This document shows, one piece after another, positions 1-6,966 of a stretch of DNA of 9,622 nt. Position 1 is the first letter of the stretch; each line of letters opens with the position of its first letter. This DNA comes from JAXGPP01 sp964436865. GTDB lineage: Bacteria > Planctomycetota > Planctomycetia > Pirellulales > Thermoguttaceae. The position numbers and the translations under genes were made by a program. Where the stretch lies: contig CAYTFK010000281.1 of the NCBI GenBank assembly GCA_964436865.1, positions 1 through 9,622 on the forward strand, written 5' to 3'. The notes under the pieces are model-generated. The model was not told the DNA's origin, searched no databases, and was given only the letters and a program-made list of their open reading frames with translations.

Positions 1-1230
1 TCTGCCGTAGACCTTGTCGGCGAAGTCCATGTAGCACTGCCAGTCGTACAGCGTCAGGTTGTGCTTTCCTTCGCGGATGTGATAGTGGACTCCATCGCCG
101 TGAAGGGGCTCGCCAATCGCGGGCATCTCCGGCGACTCGCCGAGCCCTTGCTTGCCGAACAGGCGGTAGGCCGGGCCGGCATGAGCGGCGCTCAGGAATT
201 CCCCGCGCGGATCGGCCCACAGGTCCGCTTCGGCACTCCCCACGCACGCCGCCCGTGGCGCCACCAGTGCGATGAGCATGTGCTGATCGACCGGCAGCGC
301 TTCCTCGCGACCGTTATAGGTCTTGAAGTTCTCGTTGAACCAGTGCGGGAAGCTCTTGTTGATCCTGGCCACCGTCTCCTTCTCCTTGGTCTTTCGCCGA
401 CTGAGGGCGGCGCCCCCGCAACCCGAGTCGTTCGAGCAGACGATGGCGAATCGTTCGTCCTCGGCGCCGGCCCAGAGCGCCGTCTTGCCGCCGCGCGAGT
501 GGCCGATCACCGCCACCTTGTCGTTGGCAATGTCCTTGTCGGTCTCGAAATAGTCCATGCATCGGCTCGCGCCCCACGCCCACGCGGCGATCGTCCCCCA
601 CGCGTCCGCCGGCCGGCTGCCGCCGTCGAGCAGACCGTGGATTCCATCCTTGAAGCCGTCGTGCTTGTCGGGATCGACGTCGGCATTGTAAAAGGCGGCG
701 ATCGCATAACCGCGGGCAATCGCTTCCTCCGCCGGCCAGAAATCGCTCTTCGTCTGGCGTGTGGGGTCGATGTTGTCCGGGCTGCGATTGCAGATCAGGA
801 GAAAGGCCGGCACCGGTTTGGCAGCGCGATTGGGAACGAAGAGCGCGAGATGGATCGTCAGCGATTTGCCGCCCGCAGTTATCGTGATGTCCACCTGCTT
901 GAGCGTCGCCGCTCCGTCCATCGCGTTGGGATCTTCGTTCACGATCTCGAACTTCCGCTCATACGGTGTGGCAGGCACTCTGCCGTACACGTGCGTGCGG
1001 AAAAGCTCCAGGACCTCCGGGCGGCGAACCTGCCGCCACTCGTCGGCAGTCGTGATCTTCCGCCCGTCGACCGTCGTGAGCACATCGGGCAGATCATAGG
1101 TCGGCGTGTCCGGGTCGTCCGCTCGGAAGAACCGCTTTGCCTCCGGTTCGGCGGCGGCAAGGTTCCAACCCAGGCCGAGGATCAGGCAGAAGATCAGTCG
1201 AGCGGATGCGGGCGAAAGTCTCGTTCTCAT
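1..1230 (-). CDS. CE15-like glucuronoyl (4-O-methyl-glucuronoyl) methylesterase, secreted, C-terminus cut by window edge
   Basis: An alpha/beta-hydrolase of the carbohydrate esterase 15 type; characterised members cleave the ester between xylan glucuronic acid and lignin alcohols. The 410 residues seen run off the left edge; little should be missing, because the catalytic His is already present. Residues 1-27 look like a Sec signal peptide ending AAA before EPEA. The nucleophile elbow is GHSRGGK with Ser245, followed by ALWAGAEDERF, then SNDSGCGGAA (266-275), FPHWF (294-298) and LPVDQHMLIAL (312-322), all typical of bacterial CE15. His390 in EGKHNLTLYDW is the likely catalytic His. The usual catalytic Glu position before SGxGG holds Asp268; Asp336 in the SAEADLWADP stretch is an alternative acid. 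ATG at 1230 is preferred over ATG at 1236 because GGAG (1238-1241) sits 7 nt upstream of 1230 but only 1 nt from 1236. It lies 25 bp after the M14 gene, so the two are probably cotranscribed. Family assignment is secure; substrate is inferred. Confidence 0.9.
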   Translation of the reverse strand, partial: MRTRLSPASARLIFCLILGLGWNLAAAEPEAKRFFRADDPDTPTYDLPDVLTTVDGRKITTADEWRQVRRPEVLELFRTHVYGRVPATPYERKFEIVNEDPNAMDGAATLKQVDITITAGGKSLTIHLALFVPNRAAKPVPAFLLICNRSPDNIDPTRQTKSDFWPAEEAIARGYAIAAFYNADVDPDKHDGFKDGIHGLLDGGSRPADAWGTIAAWAWGASRCMDYFETDKDIANDKVAVIGHSRGGKTALWAGAEDERFAIVCSNDSGCGGAALSRRKTKEKETVARINKSFPHWFNENFKTYNGREEALPVDQHMLIALVAPRAACVGSAEADLWADPRGEFLSAAHAGPAYRLFGKQGLGESPEMPAIGEPLHGDGVHYHIREGKHNLTLYDWQCYMDFADKVYGR

Positions 1231-1237
1231 CGTCATG

Positions 1238-1241
1238 CTCC
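1238..1241 (-). promoter_or_regulatory. Ribosome binding site that fixes the start of the CE15 gene
   Basis: GGAG reads on the minus strand with a 7 nt spacer to the ATG at 1230. The in-frame ATG two codons earlier, at 1236, would leave a 1 nt spacer, which is too short to work, so translation most likely begins at 1230 (protein starting MRTRL). Confidence 0.65.
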
Positions 1242-1255
1242 AGTCATCAAGTTGG

Positions 1256-2494
1256 CTACTCCACCGCGGCGCACATTGCCCGGACGAGCCCTGCACCAAA
1301 TTCGAGCCGATCTGCCACCGTGGGCGGACGGGAAAGCCTCGGGCTCTGGTCGACCATCTGCTCCATCAGAAATGCCGGGATCTGCCGTTCATGGGCCAGC
1401 GCCTGGTAAACGGTCATGCGTCCTTTCATGCCGGGCGTCGTCGTCACGGGCGCGTCCTTCCGTGGAGCCTGTGGTGAGTAGAATGTGGTGCCCTCAACCA
1501 GCAGCTTCCAAAACCGCTCGGCCAGCGGCTGGGCGGTGGAGGGGCCCTCGATGAAGTCGGCCGATTCGGTATTGTGCAAGGCCAGAAACAAATCGATCCG
1601 GTTCCCTCCGTCGAGCCACTCCAGAATCGCCTTGCGCTGGGCATGGATCTCGGGCATAAGGCGAGGGTCGACCGTGTCCCAGTTCCGGTTCAGATCGTAC
1701 CCGTGCGCGTTGAATCGCACTCCCCCGCGGACGACGCCGTCGGGATCGGCCATGGGAAAGACCTTGAAGATGTACCGATCTCGGATTTGCACCGCGGCCG
1801 GATCGTCGGAGAGGACGAACCGCAGCGCTCCTTCTGCCACCCACGACGTGCCGGTCTCCCAGGCATGTTGCCGGGCCATGAGCCAGATAACCTTCTTTCC
1901 GGAATCGGCAGTTTCAGGATTGGTGATCGTGAGCAGCAGCATCGGCCGGCCCTCCACCGTCTTCCCCACGATCGATTGCTGGAGATGCGGGTGCGTGCCG
2001 AGGTCGTCGAGCAGGCGTTTCAGGTGCTGGGTGGTATAGGGAGCGAGCCGGGCAATCCAAATGCGGTCCGCCGACGGCCTCACCCGGATGCGAATCGTGC
2101 TCGTGTTCTCGTCCCACTCCGAGGAGTCGACATGCTGCCACGTCCGATCGTCATGGCTGTAGACCGGCCGCATGTTTCGCAGGCCGGTTCCCTTGTGCGG
2201 CCGGTAGTTGTATTCACCCGCCAGATCGGTCAGATCGATGGTAAGCTCGCGGCCCGCTACCCCGTCGAGGCGGAAGTAGAACCAGCTTGGCTGACGGTTG
2301 CGCTGATCCTGGTCCGTTTCTCCCTGAACCGCGCAGCGCACGTGATCGTTCGAGAGGATCTCGACCTTGCCAATATTGCCCCCCTCGAAATCGGTTGCCA
2401 CACGGATTGGCGGCGCAGAGCCCGCATCGCTGGCCAGTGAGACGGTCGACGGAAAAACGAACCCAATCGCAACCGCAGCGACTATCGTGCGCAC
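1256..2494 (-). CDS. Secreted M14 zinc carboxypeptidase with cytosolic-carboxypeptidase-type architecture
   Basis: A 412-residue metallopeptidase of family M14, which removes C-terminal or side-chain-linked amino acids using one zinc ion. Residues 1-21 form a signal peptide (cleavage near SLA/SDAG). Residues about 35-150 match the N-terminal beta-sandwich of the cytosolic carboxypeptidase branch (M14D): a WFYFRLDGVAGRELTIDL strand pair, then GLRNMRPVYS and a closing LAPYTTQHL. The catalytic domain follows, with zinc ligands H210 and E213 in RQHAWETG and H307 in LALHNTES. DPDGVVRGGVR (250-260) and GYDLNRNW (265-272) carry the substrate-binding Asn/Arg, and E378 in FLMEQ is the probable general base. 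All key residues are present, so it should be active; whether it acts on proteins, peptidoglycan stems or a glycoconjugate is not visible. The start is GTG at 2494, with a strong AAAGGGGA site 5 nt upstream. The gene follows the ceramidase-like gene by 101 bp and precedes the CE15 gene by 25 bp. Confidence 0.9.
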   Translation of the reverse strand: MRTIVAAVAIGFVFPSTVSLASDAGSAPPIRVATDFEGGNIGKVEILSNDHVRCAVQGETDQDQRNRQPSWFYFRLDGVAGRELTIDLTDLAGEYNYRPHKGTGLRNMRPVYSHDDRTWQHVDSSEWDENTSTIRIRVRPSADRIWIARLAPYTTQHLKRLLDDLGTHPHLQQSIVGKTVEGRPMLLLTITNPETADSGKKVIWLMARQHAWETGTSWVAEGALRFVLSDDPAAVQIRDRYIFKVFPMADPDGVVRGGVRFNAHGYDLNRNWDTVDPRLMPEIHAQRKAILEWLDGGNRIDLFLALHNTESADFIEGPSTAQPLAERFWKLLVEGTTFYSPQAPRKDAPVTTTPGMKGRMTVYQALAHERQIPAFLMEQMVDQSPRLSRPPTVADRLEFGAGLVRAMCAAVE

Positions 2495-2499
2495 GCCAG

Positions 2500-2507
2500 T
2501 CCCCTTT
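2500..2507 (-). promoter_or_regulatory. Ribosome binding site supporting a GTG start for the M14 gene
   Basis: AAAGGGGA on the minus strand lies 5 nt before the GTG at 2494. Together with the signal peptide that begins directly at this codon, it supports GTG as the true start. Confidence 0.65.
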
Positions 2508-2595
2508 CTTCTTGGAAAACGTCACAGGTGCATCCGCTTCGCGAAAGGGCTTACGATCGCGGAGCGGGTGGCAAGCTCGATGTTCCCCCTGTGGT

Positions 2596-3963
2596 TCACT
2601 CGGCCTCGAGCAGCTTCTTCATCGCCGCCATCAGAATCGGCTCCGCTTGCGGATCGACGTTGCTCGCGCCCTCGCTCGCCTCGTAACCTCCTTCGGTATA
2701 CGCAACAGCGGTGCAGATGTAACCGGGCGCATATTCTCCATAGGCTGCCATGGCCACGCCGAGGTCGGGACGCATCGCTTTGGCGGCAAGCTGATACTCC
2801 ACGAACAGCTCGCCCGGCAAGTGCAGTACCCTTGCGGTGCCGACGCGGAGGCAGGAAACGTCGATCGCCTGTCCCGCCTCGCTGCGCCTCACCCATGCCA
2901 GTTGGTCGGCGGCGGCGATATAGCCCTTCGCCGGCTGGGTCTTGAGCGTCTCGATAAGCTCTTCAGCCTTCAGGTGCGGTGCCACCGGCAATTGCACCGG
3001 CACGACTTGCCAGCCAAGGTCGCTTGCAGTCAGGGGACGCTTTTCCGTGGAGGTCCAGGCCTGCCGCATCCCGTCGGCGAGCTTCATCGCCAGCGCCATG
3101 CGGTTTTCCTTATTGCCGTCGTTGTACTTGCCGGCCCCGATATTCCCCCCCGCGCCGTTGAAATGCACGTGCAGCGCTTCGGGCACGGCCTGGCCGCGAA
3201 TGAACCGCGCGATGCCGGGGAAGTCGGGACTCGGAACGCCGGTGCGGTAGTAGCTCTGCGGATGGCAGGCATAGTAGCTGAGCACCGCCAGCGGCGTGTC
3301 GCCGTTCCAGAACGAGAGCAGCGAAACTTGCGGATCGATGACTCCCTCCGGCTCGGCCCGCAGCGCCGGATCCTTGGTCGTCGTATACCGCGTTGCCCGC
3401 ACGCGGCCGTCGGCTCCGAGAATCCGCCGGTTCGAGGCGACCTCTTTGACTTCCGCCACGCCCCAGCCGTAATGCGTCACCGGCTGCGCGGCGGCGATCG
3501 CCGCGCGAAGGGCGTCGGCCGCGCGGGCAATCACCTGGCGGTGAAACGTGCCGTCGAAGCGTTCGTAATCCGGCAGTTTCATTTCCCGGATGATCGCCTC
3601 GGCGGTGAAGTCACAGCCCGGTGCGTCGTGCTGGTGTACGGTATGCACCGCCACGCGATCGCGAGTGGTTCCCGCCGCCTCGGCAAGCGCATCGCGAAAC
3701 GCGTCCTGCCCTCCGTTGGCAATGCCGATCCAATCCACCGCGCAGACCACGATCGGCTTCTCAGCCCCCACCAGTGCGATGCCCCGGCAACGCAGCGTCA
3801 TCTCGTCAAGCCGCTTGACCGGATCATAGGCCATGTCCGACCCCACCGGGGGCGTCGCGTCGACGTCAAAAACCGCGATCTTGACCCCGGGTTCCGCCGC
3901 CTGGATCGCCGTGAACGGAACCATCAACAGGACGGTAAGCAGTGCGAGAAATGCGTTCTTCAT
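2596..3963 (-). CDS. Ceramidase-like secreted metalloprotein (neutral/alkaline ceramidase N-terminal domain family)
   Basis: A 455-residue protein related to the N-terminal domain of neutral/alkaline non-lysosomal ceramidases, zinc amidases that split ceramide into sphingosine and fatty acid. Residues 1-22 are a signal peptide (TAIQA/AEPG). Family landmarks in order: the early DVDATPPVG segment (33-41); HTVHQHDAPG (107-116), equivalent to the HTHSGPG zinc motif; YYACHPQSYY with H234; SPDFPG (245-250); LPGELF with E385; and YAPGYICTAVAYTEGGYEAS (411-430), whose Tyr427 matches the zinc-associated Tyr. The zinc site therefore looks intact. Two features do not fit a true ceramidase: the segment holding the nucleophilic Ser in characterised enzymes (GDVSPN-like) reads NGAGGNIGAGKYN here with no Ser from 267 to 304, and the roughly 200-residue C-terminal domain is missing. 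It may be a hydrolase with another amide or ester substrate. GAGG (3973-3976) lies 9 nt before the ATG. The gap to the upstream gene is 280 bp, the longest in the window. Confidence 0.85.
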   Translation of the reverse strand: MKNAFLALLTVLLMVPFTAIQAAEPGVKIAVFDVDATPPVGSDMAYDPVKRLDEMTLRCRGIALVGAEKPIVVCAVDWIGIANGGQDAFRDALAEAAGTTRDRVAVHTVHQHDAPGCDFTAEAIIREMKLPDYERFDGTFHRQVIARAADALRAAIAAAQPVTHYGWGVAEVKEVASNRRILGADGRVRATRYTTTKDPALRAEPEGVIDPQVSLLSFWNGDTPLAVLSYYACHPQSYYRTGVPSPDFPGIARFIRGQAVPEALHVHFNGAGGNIGAGKYNDGNKENRMALAMKLADGMRQAWTSTEKRPLTASDLGWQVVPVQLPVAPHLKAEELIETLKTQPAKGYIAAADQLAWVRRSEAGQAIDVSCLRVGTARVLHLPGELFVEYQLAAKAMRPDLGVAMAAYGEYAPGYICTAVAYTEGGYEASEGASNVDPQAEPILMAAMKKLLEAE

Positions 3964-4243
3964 GGTAAAAGACCTCGTAACTGGTCGTTCAGCCGGAAGT
4001 GGTCGTTGCCTGGCCCGCTCCGACCCAGTCTACCTGGAGCCCTGAGGACTCTCAACCGGCGGGTTCTGGCAGGGACGAAACTCCAACGCTTCCGTCCAAC
4101 AGCACCGCCCGCCGCGCCAAAGCCGGCGCTCTGCCTCTGCCCGGGCGGCGTGTCCCGGGGCTGGCTCCGGGCGGGCGGGAGATCGCTGCGAAATTCTGCG
4201 CGGCCTGCGATCATTCACGATTCAGGGATGGCCGCCGCGGCGA
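3964..4243. other. 280 bp intergenic region without a supportable gene
   Basis: This is the largest non-coding stretch. It is very GC-rich, with C/G-rich short repeats around 4120-4190, and carries the GAGG ribosome site of the ceramidase-like gene at its low-coordinate end. A short 84-residue frame across it on the minus strand has no recognisable content. I see no convincing sigma-70 promoter, Rho-independent terminator or riboswitch. A local inverted repeat on the minus strand (GCGCC, 6 nt loop, GGCGC, near 4112-4128) is too short to call. It is the most likely place for a transcript boundary inside the cluster. Confidence 0.5.
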
Positions 4244-5134
4244 CTACTTTGTCGGCGACAAGTCGACGCGGTTGGGAATCTCACCCATGTGGTAGAAGCG
4301 GTGCTCGATGCCCGTATCGCGGACGATGACGATTCGCATCCCGGAGACGTCGTTTCGCAGCGGTTTGCCGATTGCCCCCGTAGTGACCATCTCCAGCGAA
4401 TCATCGTTGGCCGTAGCGTTGGCGTGATAGTGGCCGGCAAAGATATGCGTCACTCCGGCTTCGCGGAACAGGTCGAGATACCGGCGCCGATCCTGGCGGG
4501 GCAGATTGTCGTACCGGTCCGGTTCGTCGACATTCTCCACAAACCATGAGTGATGCTGGAAGACAATCACGTGTGGAACATCTTCCCGCCGCGCTTTCTC
4601 CAGCTCTGTTTTTAGCCAGGCTTCCTGCCGTGCCGCCTGGTGGGCGGCGCCTTTCGCCGACTTGAAGAGGCCGGAGTTGAGCACGATTCCCAGCACGGGA
4701 CCGCAGCGGAAAGAATAATGGTCGGGGCCGAAGCGGGCGACATACGCCGCGATGCTCTCCGCAGTCGGCTCATTGCCAATGTCGTGATTGCCCGGCAACT
4801 GATAGAGCGGTATCGCGGGGTCGAGTTTGCCGGCGATTCTCAGATACTCGTCGGCCTGCGCCGTGTCGCCCGTGGTGTTGGTCAGGTCGCCGGTCACGAT
4901 CACGAAGGCAGGCTTGAGCCGGTTGGCGGTAGCGATGGCGAACTCGAAGTTGGCCGTCTCCTGCCGGAAATCGGCATTGTTGGCGAACATCCCGAATTGC
5001 GGATCGGTAAGCTGGATGAAGAATATCGGCTCGGCCGCCCGCGCGCTCGCCAGGCCACAAACCAGCGCGCCGGCCAGGACTGCCGCGCGCACGAACTGAT
5101 GCCTGTGGGGCACGTGGTATAAAAACGCGTTCAT
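4244..5134 (-). CDS. Secreted calcineurin-like metallophosphoesterase, CPPED1-like
   Basis: A 296-residue two-metal phosphoesterase of the calcineurin-like fold. From the ATG at 5134 residues 1-33 form a signal peptide (hydrophobic AAVLAGALVCGLASA, cleavage ARA/AEP). Motifs in order: TDPQFG (43-48), VTGDLTN (80-86), LPGNHDIGNEPT (113-124), FQHHSW (192-197) and FAGHYHANA (232-240). The first motif is Asp-x-Gln rather than the usual Asp-x-His. This, together with GNHDxGNxPT, QHHxW and GHYHxNA, is the signature of the CPPED1 branch; the human member is a protein phosphatase. The bacterial secreted substrate is unknown; a phosphorylated glycan, nucleotide or phospholipid headgroup are possibilities. 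An upstream in-frame ATG at 5158 would add eight residues. I prefer 5134 because AGAGGAA lies about 10 nt upstream, closely resembling the site of the preceding gene, and because it gives a cleaner signal peptide. It follows the BNR gene by 53 bp and is likely cotranscribed with it. Confidence 0.88.
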   Translation of the reverse strand: MNAFLYHVPHRHQFVRAAVLAGALVCGLASARAAEPIFFIQLTDPQFGMFANNADFRQETANFEFAIATANRLKPAFVIVTGDLTNTTGDTAQADEYLRIAGKLDPAIPLYQLPGNHDIGNEPTAESIAAYVARFGPDHYSFRCGPVLGIVLNSGLFKSAKGAAHQAARQEAWLKTELEKARREDVPHVIVFQHHSWFVENVDEPDRYDNLPRQDRRRYLDLFREAGVTHIFAGHYHANATANDDSLEMVTTGAIGKPLRNDVSGMRIVIVRDTGIEHRFYHMGEIPNRVDLSPTK

Positions 5135-5144
5135 CGCCGATTCG

Positions 5145-5151
5145 TTCCTCT
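5145..5151 (-). promoter_or_regulatory. Probable ribosome binding site of the metallophosphoesterase gene
   Basis: AGAGGAA on the minus strand lies 10 nt before the ATG at 5134. The competing ATG at 5158 has only a GGTGA-like element upstream. The spacing is slightly long, so the start choice is moderately supported. Confidence 0.45.
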
Positions 5152-5187
5152 CAATCATGTTCTTTCACCGGCCGTAGCGGTCCTGGG

Positions 5188-6795
5188 TCAATTAAAGAAG
5201 ACGGGCACCGCCCACTTGCCCACTGCGATCGTGTCACCAGCCGCACAGTCCTTCTGATACAGCGTGCAGTAATTGGCCGCGCTCGAAGGGTTGAAAAGCC
5301 GGACTTCCGGTAGCGCCACCTTCTTGAATCCCTGGTCAAGCAGCGCCTGTGACTGGCTGTCCCGATTGCGGTCCGGGGCGGGAGTGAGGAAGTAGACCGT
5401 CCCGGCCCGGCTGCATCGCACCTCCTTCTGCCCATCCATCTTCACACGCAGAAACCGGGCGCCCTTGAGAACCGCCGGCAATTCGCTGAGCACGTAGCTG
5501 CGATCGGTGAACAGGAGTTCGCCGACCGTGAGCTCCTGCGTCTGTGAGCCGTCGGCCGCGAACTCGCCAGATGTTCCCTTGCGCAACGCTTCGCCGTCGC
5601 CGTTGGCGGCGACCGGCGGCGGCTCCGGTTTCGCCGCCTCGAGCCCTCCCAATGCGTCGCTTACCATCTGCCGCATCCGTACTGCATCCGTCACAGCCCG
5701 TCCGGCGGCGGCGTCTTCCTCGCGGAACGTCGCCATGAGGATGTGCCGTTCGTCCGTGCGGCTGTAATCGTAAATGATCCGGATCAGTCCGTCGGCCGTT
5801 TGCTGACCGTCAGGATAGGAGACGCCGGGCCGTTCGTCGAGCAATAGCCCCCCGGTCCACGTGCGGCCGTCATCGGTGGAGATGAAGGCCGTCAGATGCG
5901 ATCGCCCGGTTCTCTCGCCGATCGGGCCATGCTTCACCAGCAGCAGGCTTCCGGACGCCAGTCGCGTGATAAAGAACCGTGCGCTGGGATGGGCAATCGC
6001 CGACGGTGTCAGCTCGGGCCAGGTGAAACCGCGATCCGTGGAAACGCTTTCACCGATTCCATAGTTCGTACGGACCAGCAGCCAGAGCGATCGGTCCTTG
6101 CGCTCTATGAACAGATGCTCGTCGAACGCACGGGCCGCGACCGGCACATTGCAGCCGCCACGGACTGTCCAGGTCTTGCCTTCGTCGGCCGACACGACCA
6201 TCTTGGCGCTGTGGTCGGTCTTGCGCCAGGTCGAGGCGGGCAGCACCCATTCGCCCGTCGTGAGCACCATTGGCTTGCACATCATCACCCCGTCCGTCAG
6301 GCGCACCGGTTTCTGCCACGCCGGCTGTTCGGAATCGGGTTCGGCCGTTTCCATGCACCACACCCCGCCCGTGGTCGCTTCGTGTCCCTGGGCCTGCGTC
6401 CAGAACACGCGCAGCTTGCCGTCGGGCGCCATCCAGAGCTCGGGATCGAACGCCCGCACCGGACCCTCGCCGTCGGGGTCGACCACGAGCACCTCACGCC
6501 AGCTTGCTCCGTTGTCGCCGCTCGTGCTCAGGACCATGTAATTGTTGTGGTCCTCGCCGGGCGTCTTCCCCGCATACCAGTTCGCCCACAGCCGTCCGCC
6601 AGGCGAAACGGCCATGCTCGGAATGCCCTGGAACGCTCGGTTGGTGACCGCCTGCTCGGGTTGCGGCGGACCGACATAACGGGGCGGGCGAAGAAAGTCT
6701 TCCTCCGCGCCAAATCCGGTAACGGTGGCAGCCGCCAACACGAAGAGCCAGCCGCATCGGTACAGCCCAACGAGCCGGGTGGAAGCATGGTTCAT
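5188..6795 (-). CDS. Secreted BNR/Asp-box beta-propeller, sialidase-like, with extra C-terminal module
   Basis: A 535-residue protein of the sialidase superfamily. Residues 1-30 are a signal peptide (GLYRCGWLFVLAAATVTGFGA/EED). Residues about 40-365 form a six-bladed-type propeller with four Asp boxes: SGDNGASW (92-99), SADEGKTW (202-209), STDRGFTW (252-259) and STDDGRTW (306-313). Conserved blade sequences include CKPMVLTTGEWVLP (173-186), AFDEHLFIERKD (223-234), RTNYGIGES (242-250), RSHLTAF (298-304) and GVSYPDGQQ (324-332). These are typical of bacterial proteins labelled exo-alpha-sialidase, but the Arg-Ile-Pro motif of true sialidases is GIP here (57-59), so sialic acid is not an assured substrate; release of another acidic sugar or sugar binding is possible. 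A Pro-rich linker (389-397) leads to a separate C-terminal module. The start at 6795 is fixed by GAGAGGA 9 nt upstream and by the signal peptide; the frame is open further upstream to 6918 but that extension lacks sense as a leader. It follows the GH-A gene by 171 bp. Confidence 0.88.
   Translation of the reverse strand: MNHASTRLVGLYRCGWLFVLAAATVTGFGAEEDFLRPPRYVGPPQPEQAVTNRAFQGIPSMAVSPGGRLWANWYAGKTPGEDHNNYMVLSTSGDNGASWREVLVVDPDGEGPVRAFDPELWMAPDGKLRVFWTQAQGHEATTGGVWCMETAEPDSEQPAWQKPVRLTDGVMMCKPMVLTTGEWVLPASTWRKTDHSAKMVVSADEGKTWTVRGGCNVPVAARAFDEHLFIERKDRSLWLLVRTNYGIGESVSTDRGFTWPELTPSAIAHPSARFFITRLASGSLLLVKHGPIGERTGRSHLTAFISTDDGRTWTGGLLLDERPGVSYPDGQQTADGLIRIIYDYSRTDERHILMATFREEDAAAGRAVTDAVRMRQMVSDALGGLEAAKPEPPPVAANGDGEALRKGTSGEFAADGSQTQELTVGELLFTDRSYVLSELPAVLKGARFLRVKMDGQKEVRCSRAGTVYFLTPAPDRNRDSQSQALLDQGFKKVALPEVRLFNPSSAANYCTLYQKDCAAGDTIAVGKWAVPVFFN
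5191..5535 (-). other. Uncharacterised C-terminal module of the BNR protein (residues 421-535)
   Basis: After the propeller and a Pro/Ala-rich linker, residues 421-535 form an independent, apparently all-beta unit of about 115 residues. Its visible skeleton is ELLFTDRSYVLSELP, GARFLRVKMDG, AGTVYFLTPAP, ALLDQGFKKV, NYCTLYQKDC and GDTIAVGKWAV, with cysteines at 461, 510 and 517. From memory, similar DRxY...LPxxLxG...VY...LxxxGFxK...YxxxGxxxxLG segments close other secreted planctomycete and Bacteroidetes glycan enzymes. I cannot name a family; glycan binding or surface attachment is an inference. Confidence 0.55.
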
Positions 6796-6804
6796 AATGG
6801 CCGA

Positions 6805-6811
6805 TCCTCTC
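6805..6811 (-). promoter_or_regulatory. Ribosome binding site that fixes the start of the BNR gene
   Basis: GAGAGGA on the minus strand is 9 nt before the ATG at 6795, directly ahead of a codon that opens a typical signal peptide. It argues against using the longer open frame that reaches 6918. Confidence 0.65.
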
Positions 6812-6966
6812 TGGGTTGAAAGCCTCCATGCGTTGTGCGCGCTCGGTCCGTTTGCGTCAGTTTGCGGCCGAAACCAATCAATACGCTGAGCAGGGAGACG
6901 TCGCAAGACAATTCCCATTCCAGAAGTCCTCTTCTTTCGACTGCAAATGGTCTCATCCTCTCCACG

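Noticed and set aside
61..1554. 497-codon plus-strand open frame
   Set aside because: Opposite the CE15 gene in register; low-complexity basic composition and no motif.
3960..4214. 84-codon minus-strand frame in the 280 bp gap
   Set aside because: Overlaps the next gene's start, is Arg/Gly/Pro-rich and has no recognisable feature; expected by chance in GC-rich DNA.
4233..4242. Perfect 10 bp palindrome CGCCGCGGCG just after the metallophosphoesterase stop
   Set aside because: No loop and no following T-run on the minus strand, so it is not a Rho-independent terminator; GC-rich palindromes of this size arise readily by chance.
2287..4329. 680-codon plus-strand open frame
   Set aside because: Antisense to the M14 start, the ceramidase-like gene and the 280 bp gap; Arg-rich, domain-free sequence explained by the absence of TTA, CTA and TCA in the sense gene.
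6858..6886. TTGCGA, 17 nt, TATTGA promoter-like pair upstream of the BNR gene
   Set aside because: Only 4/6 and 3/6 matches to the consensus, too weak to claim in this region.
6796..6918. N-terminal extension of the BNR protein
   Set aside because: The extra 41 residues precede a complete signal peptide, and the good ribosome site is at the internal ATG at 6795.
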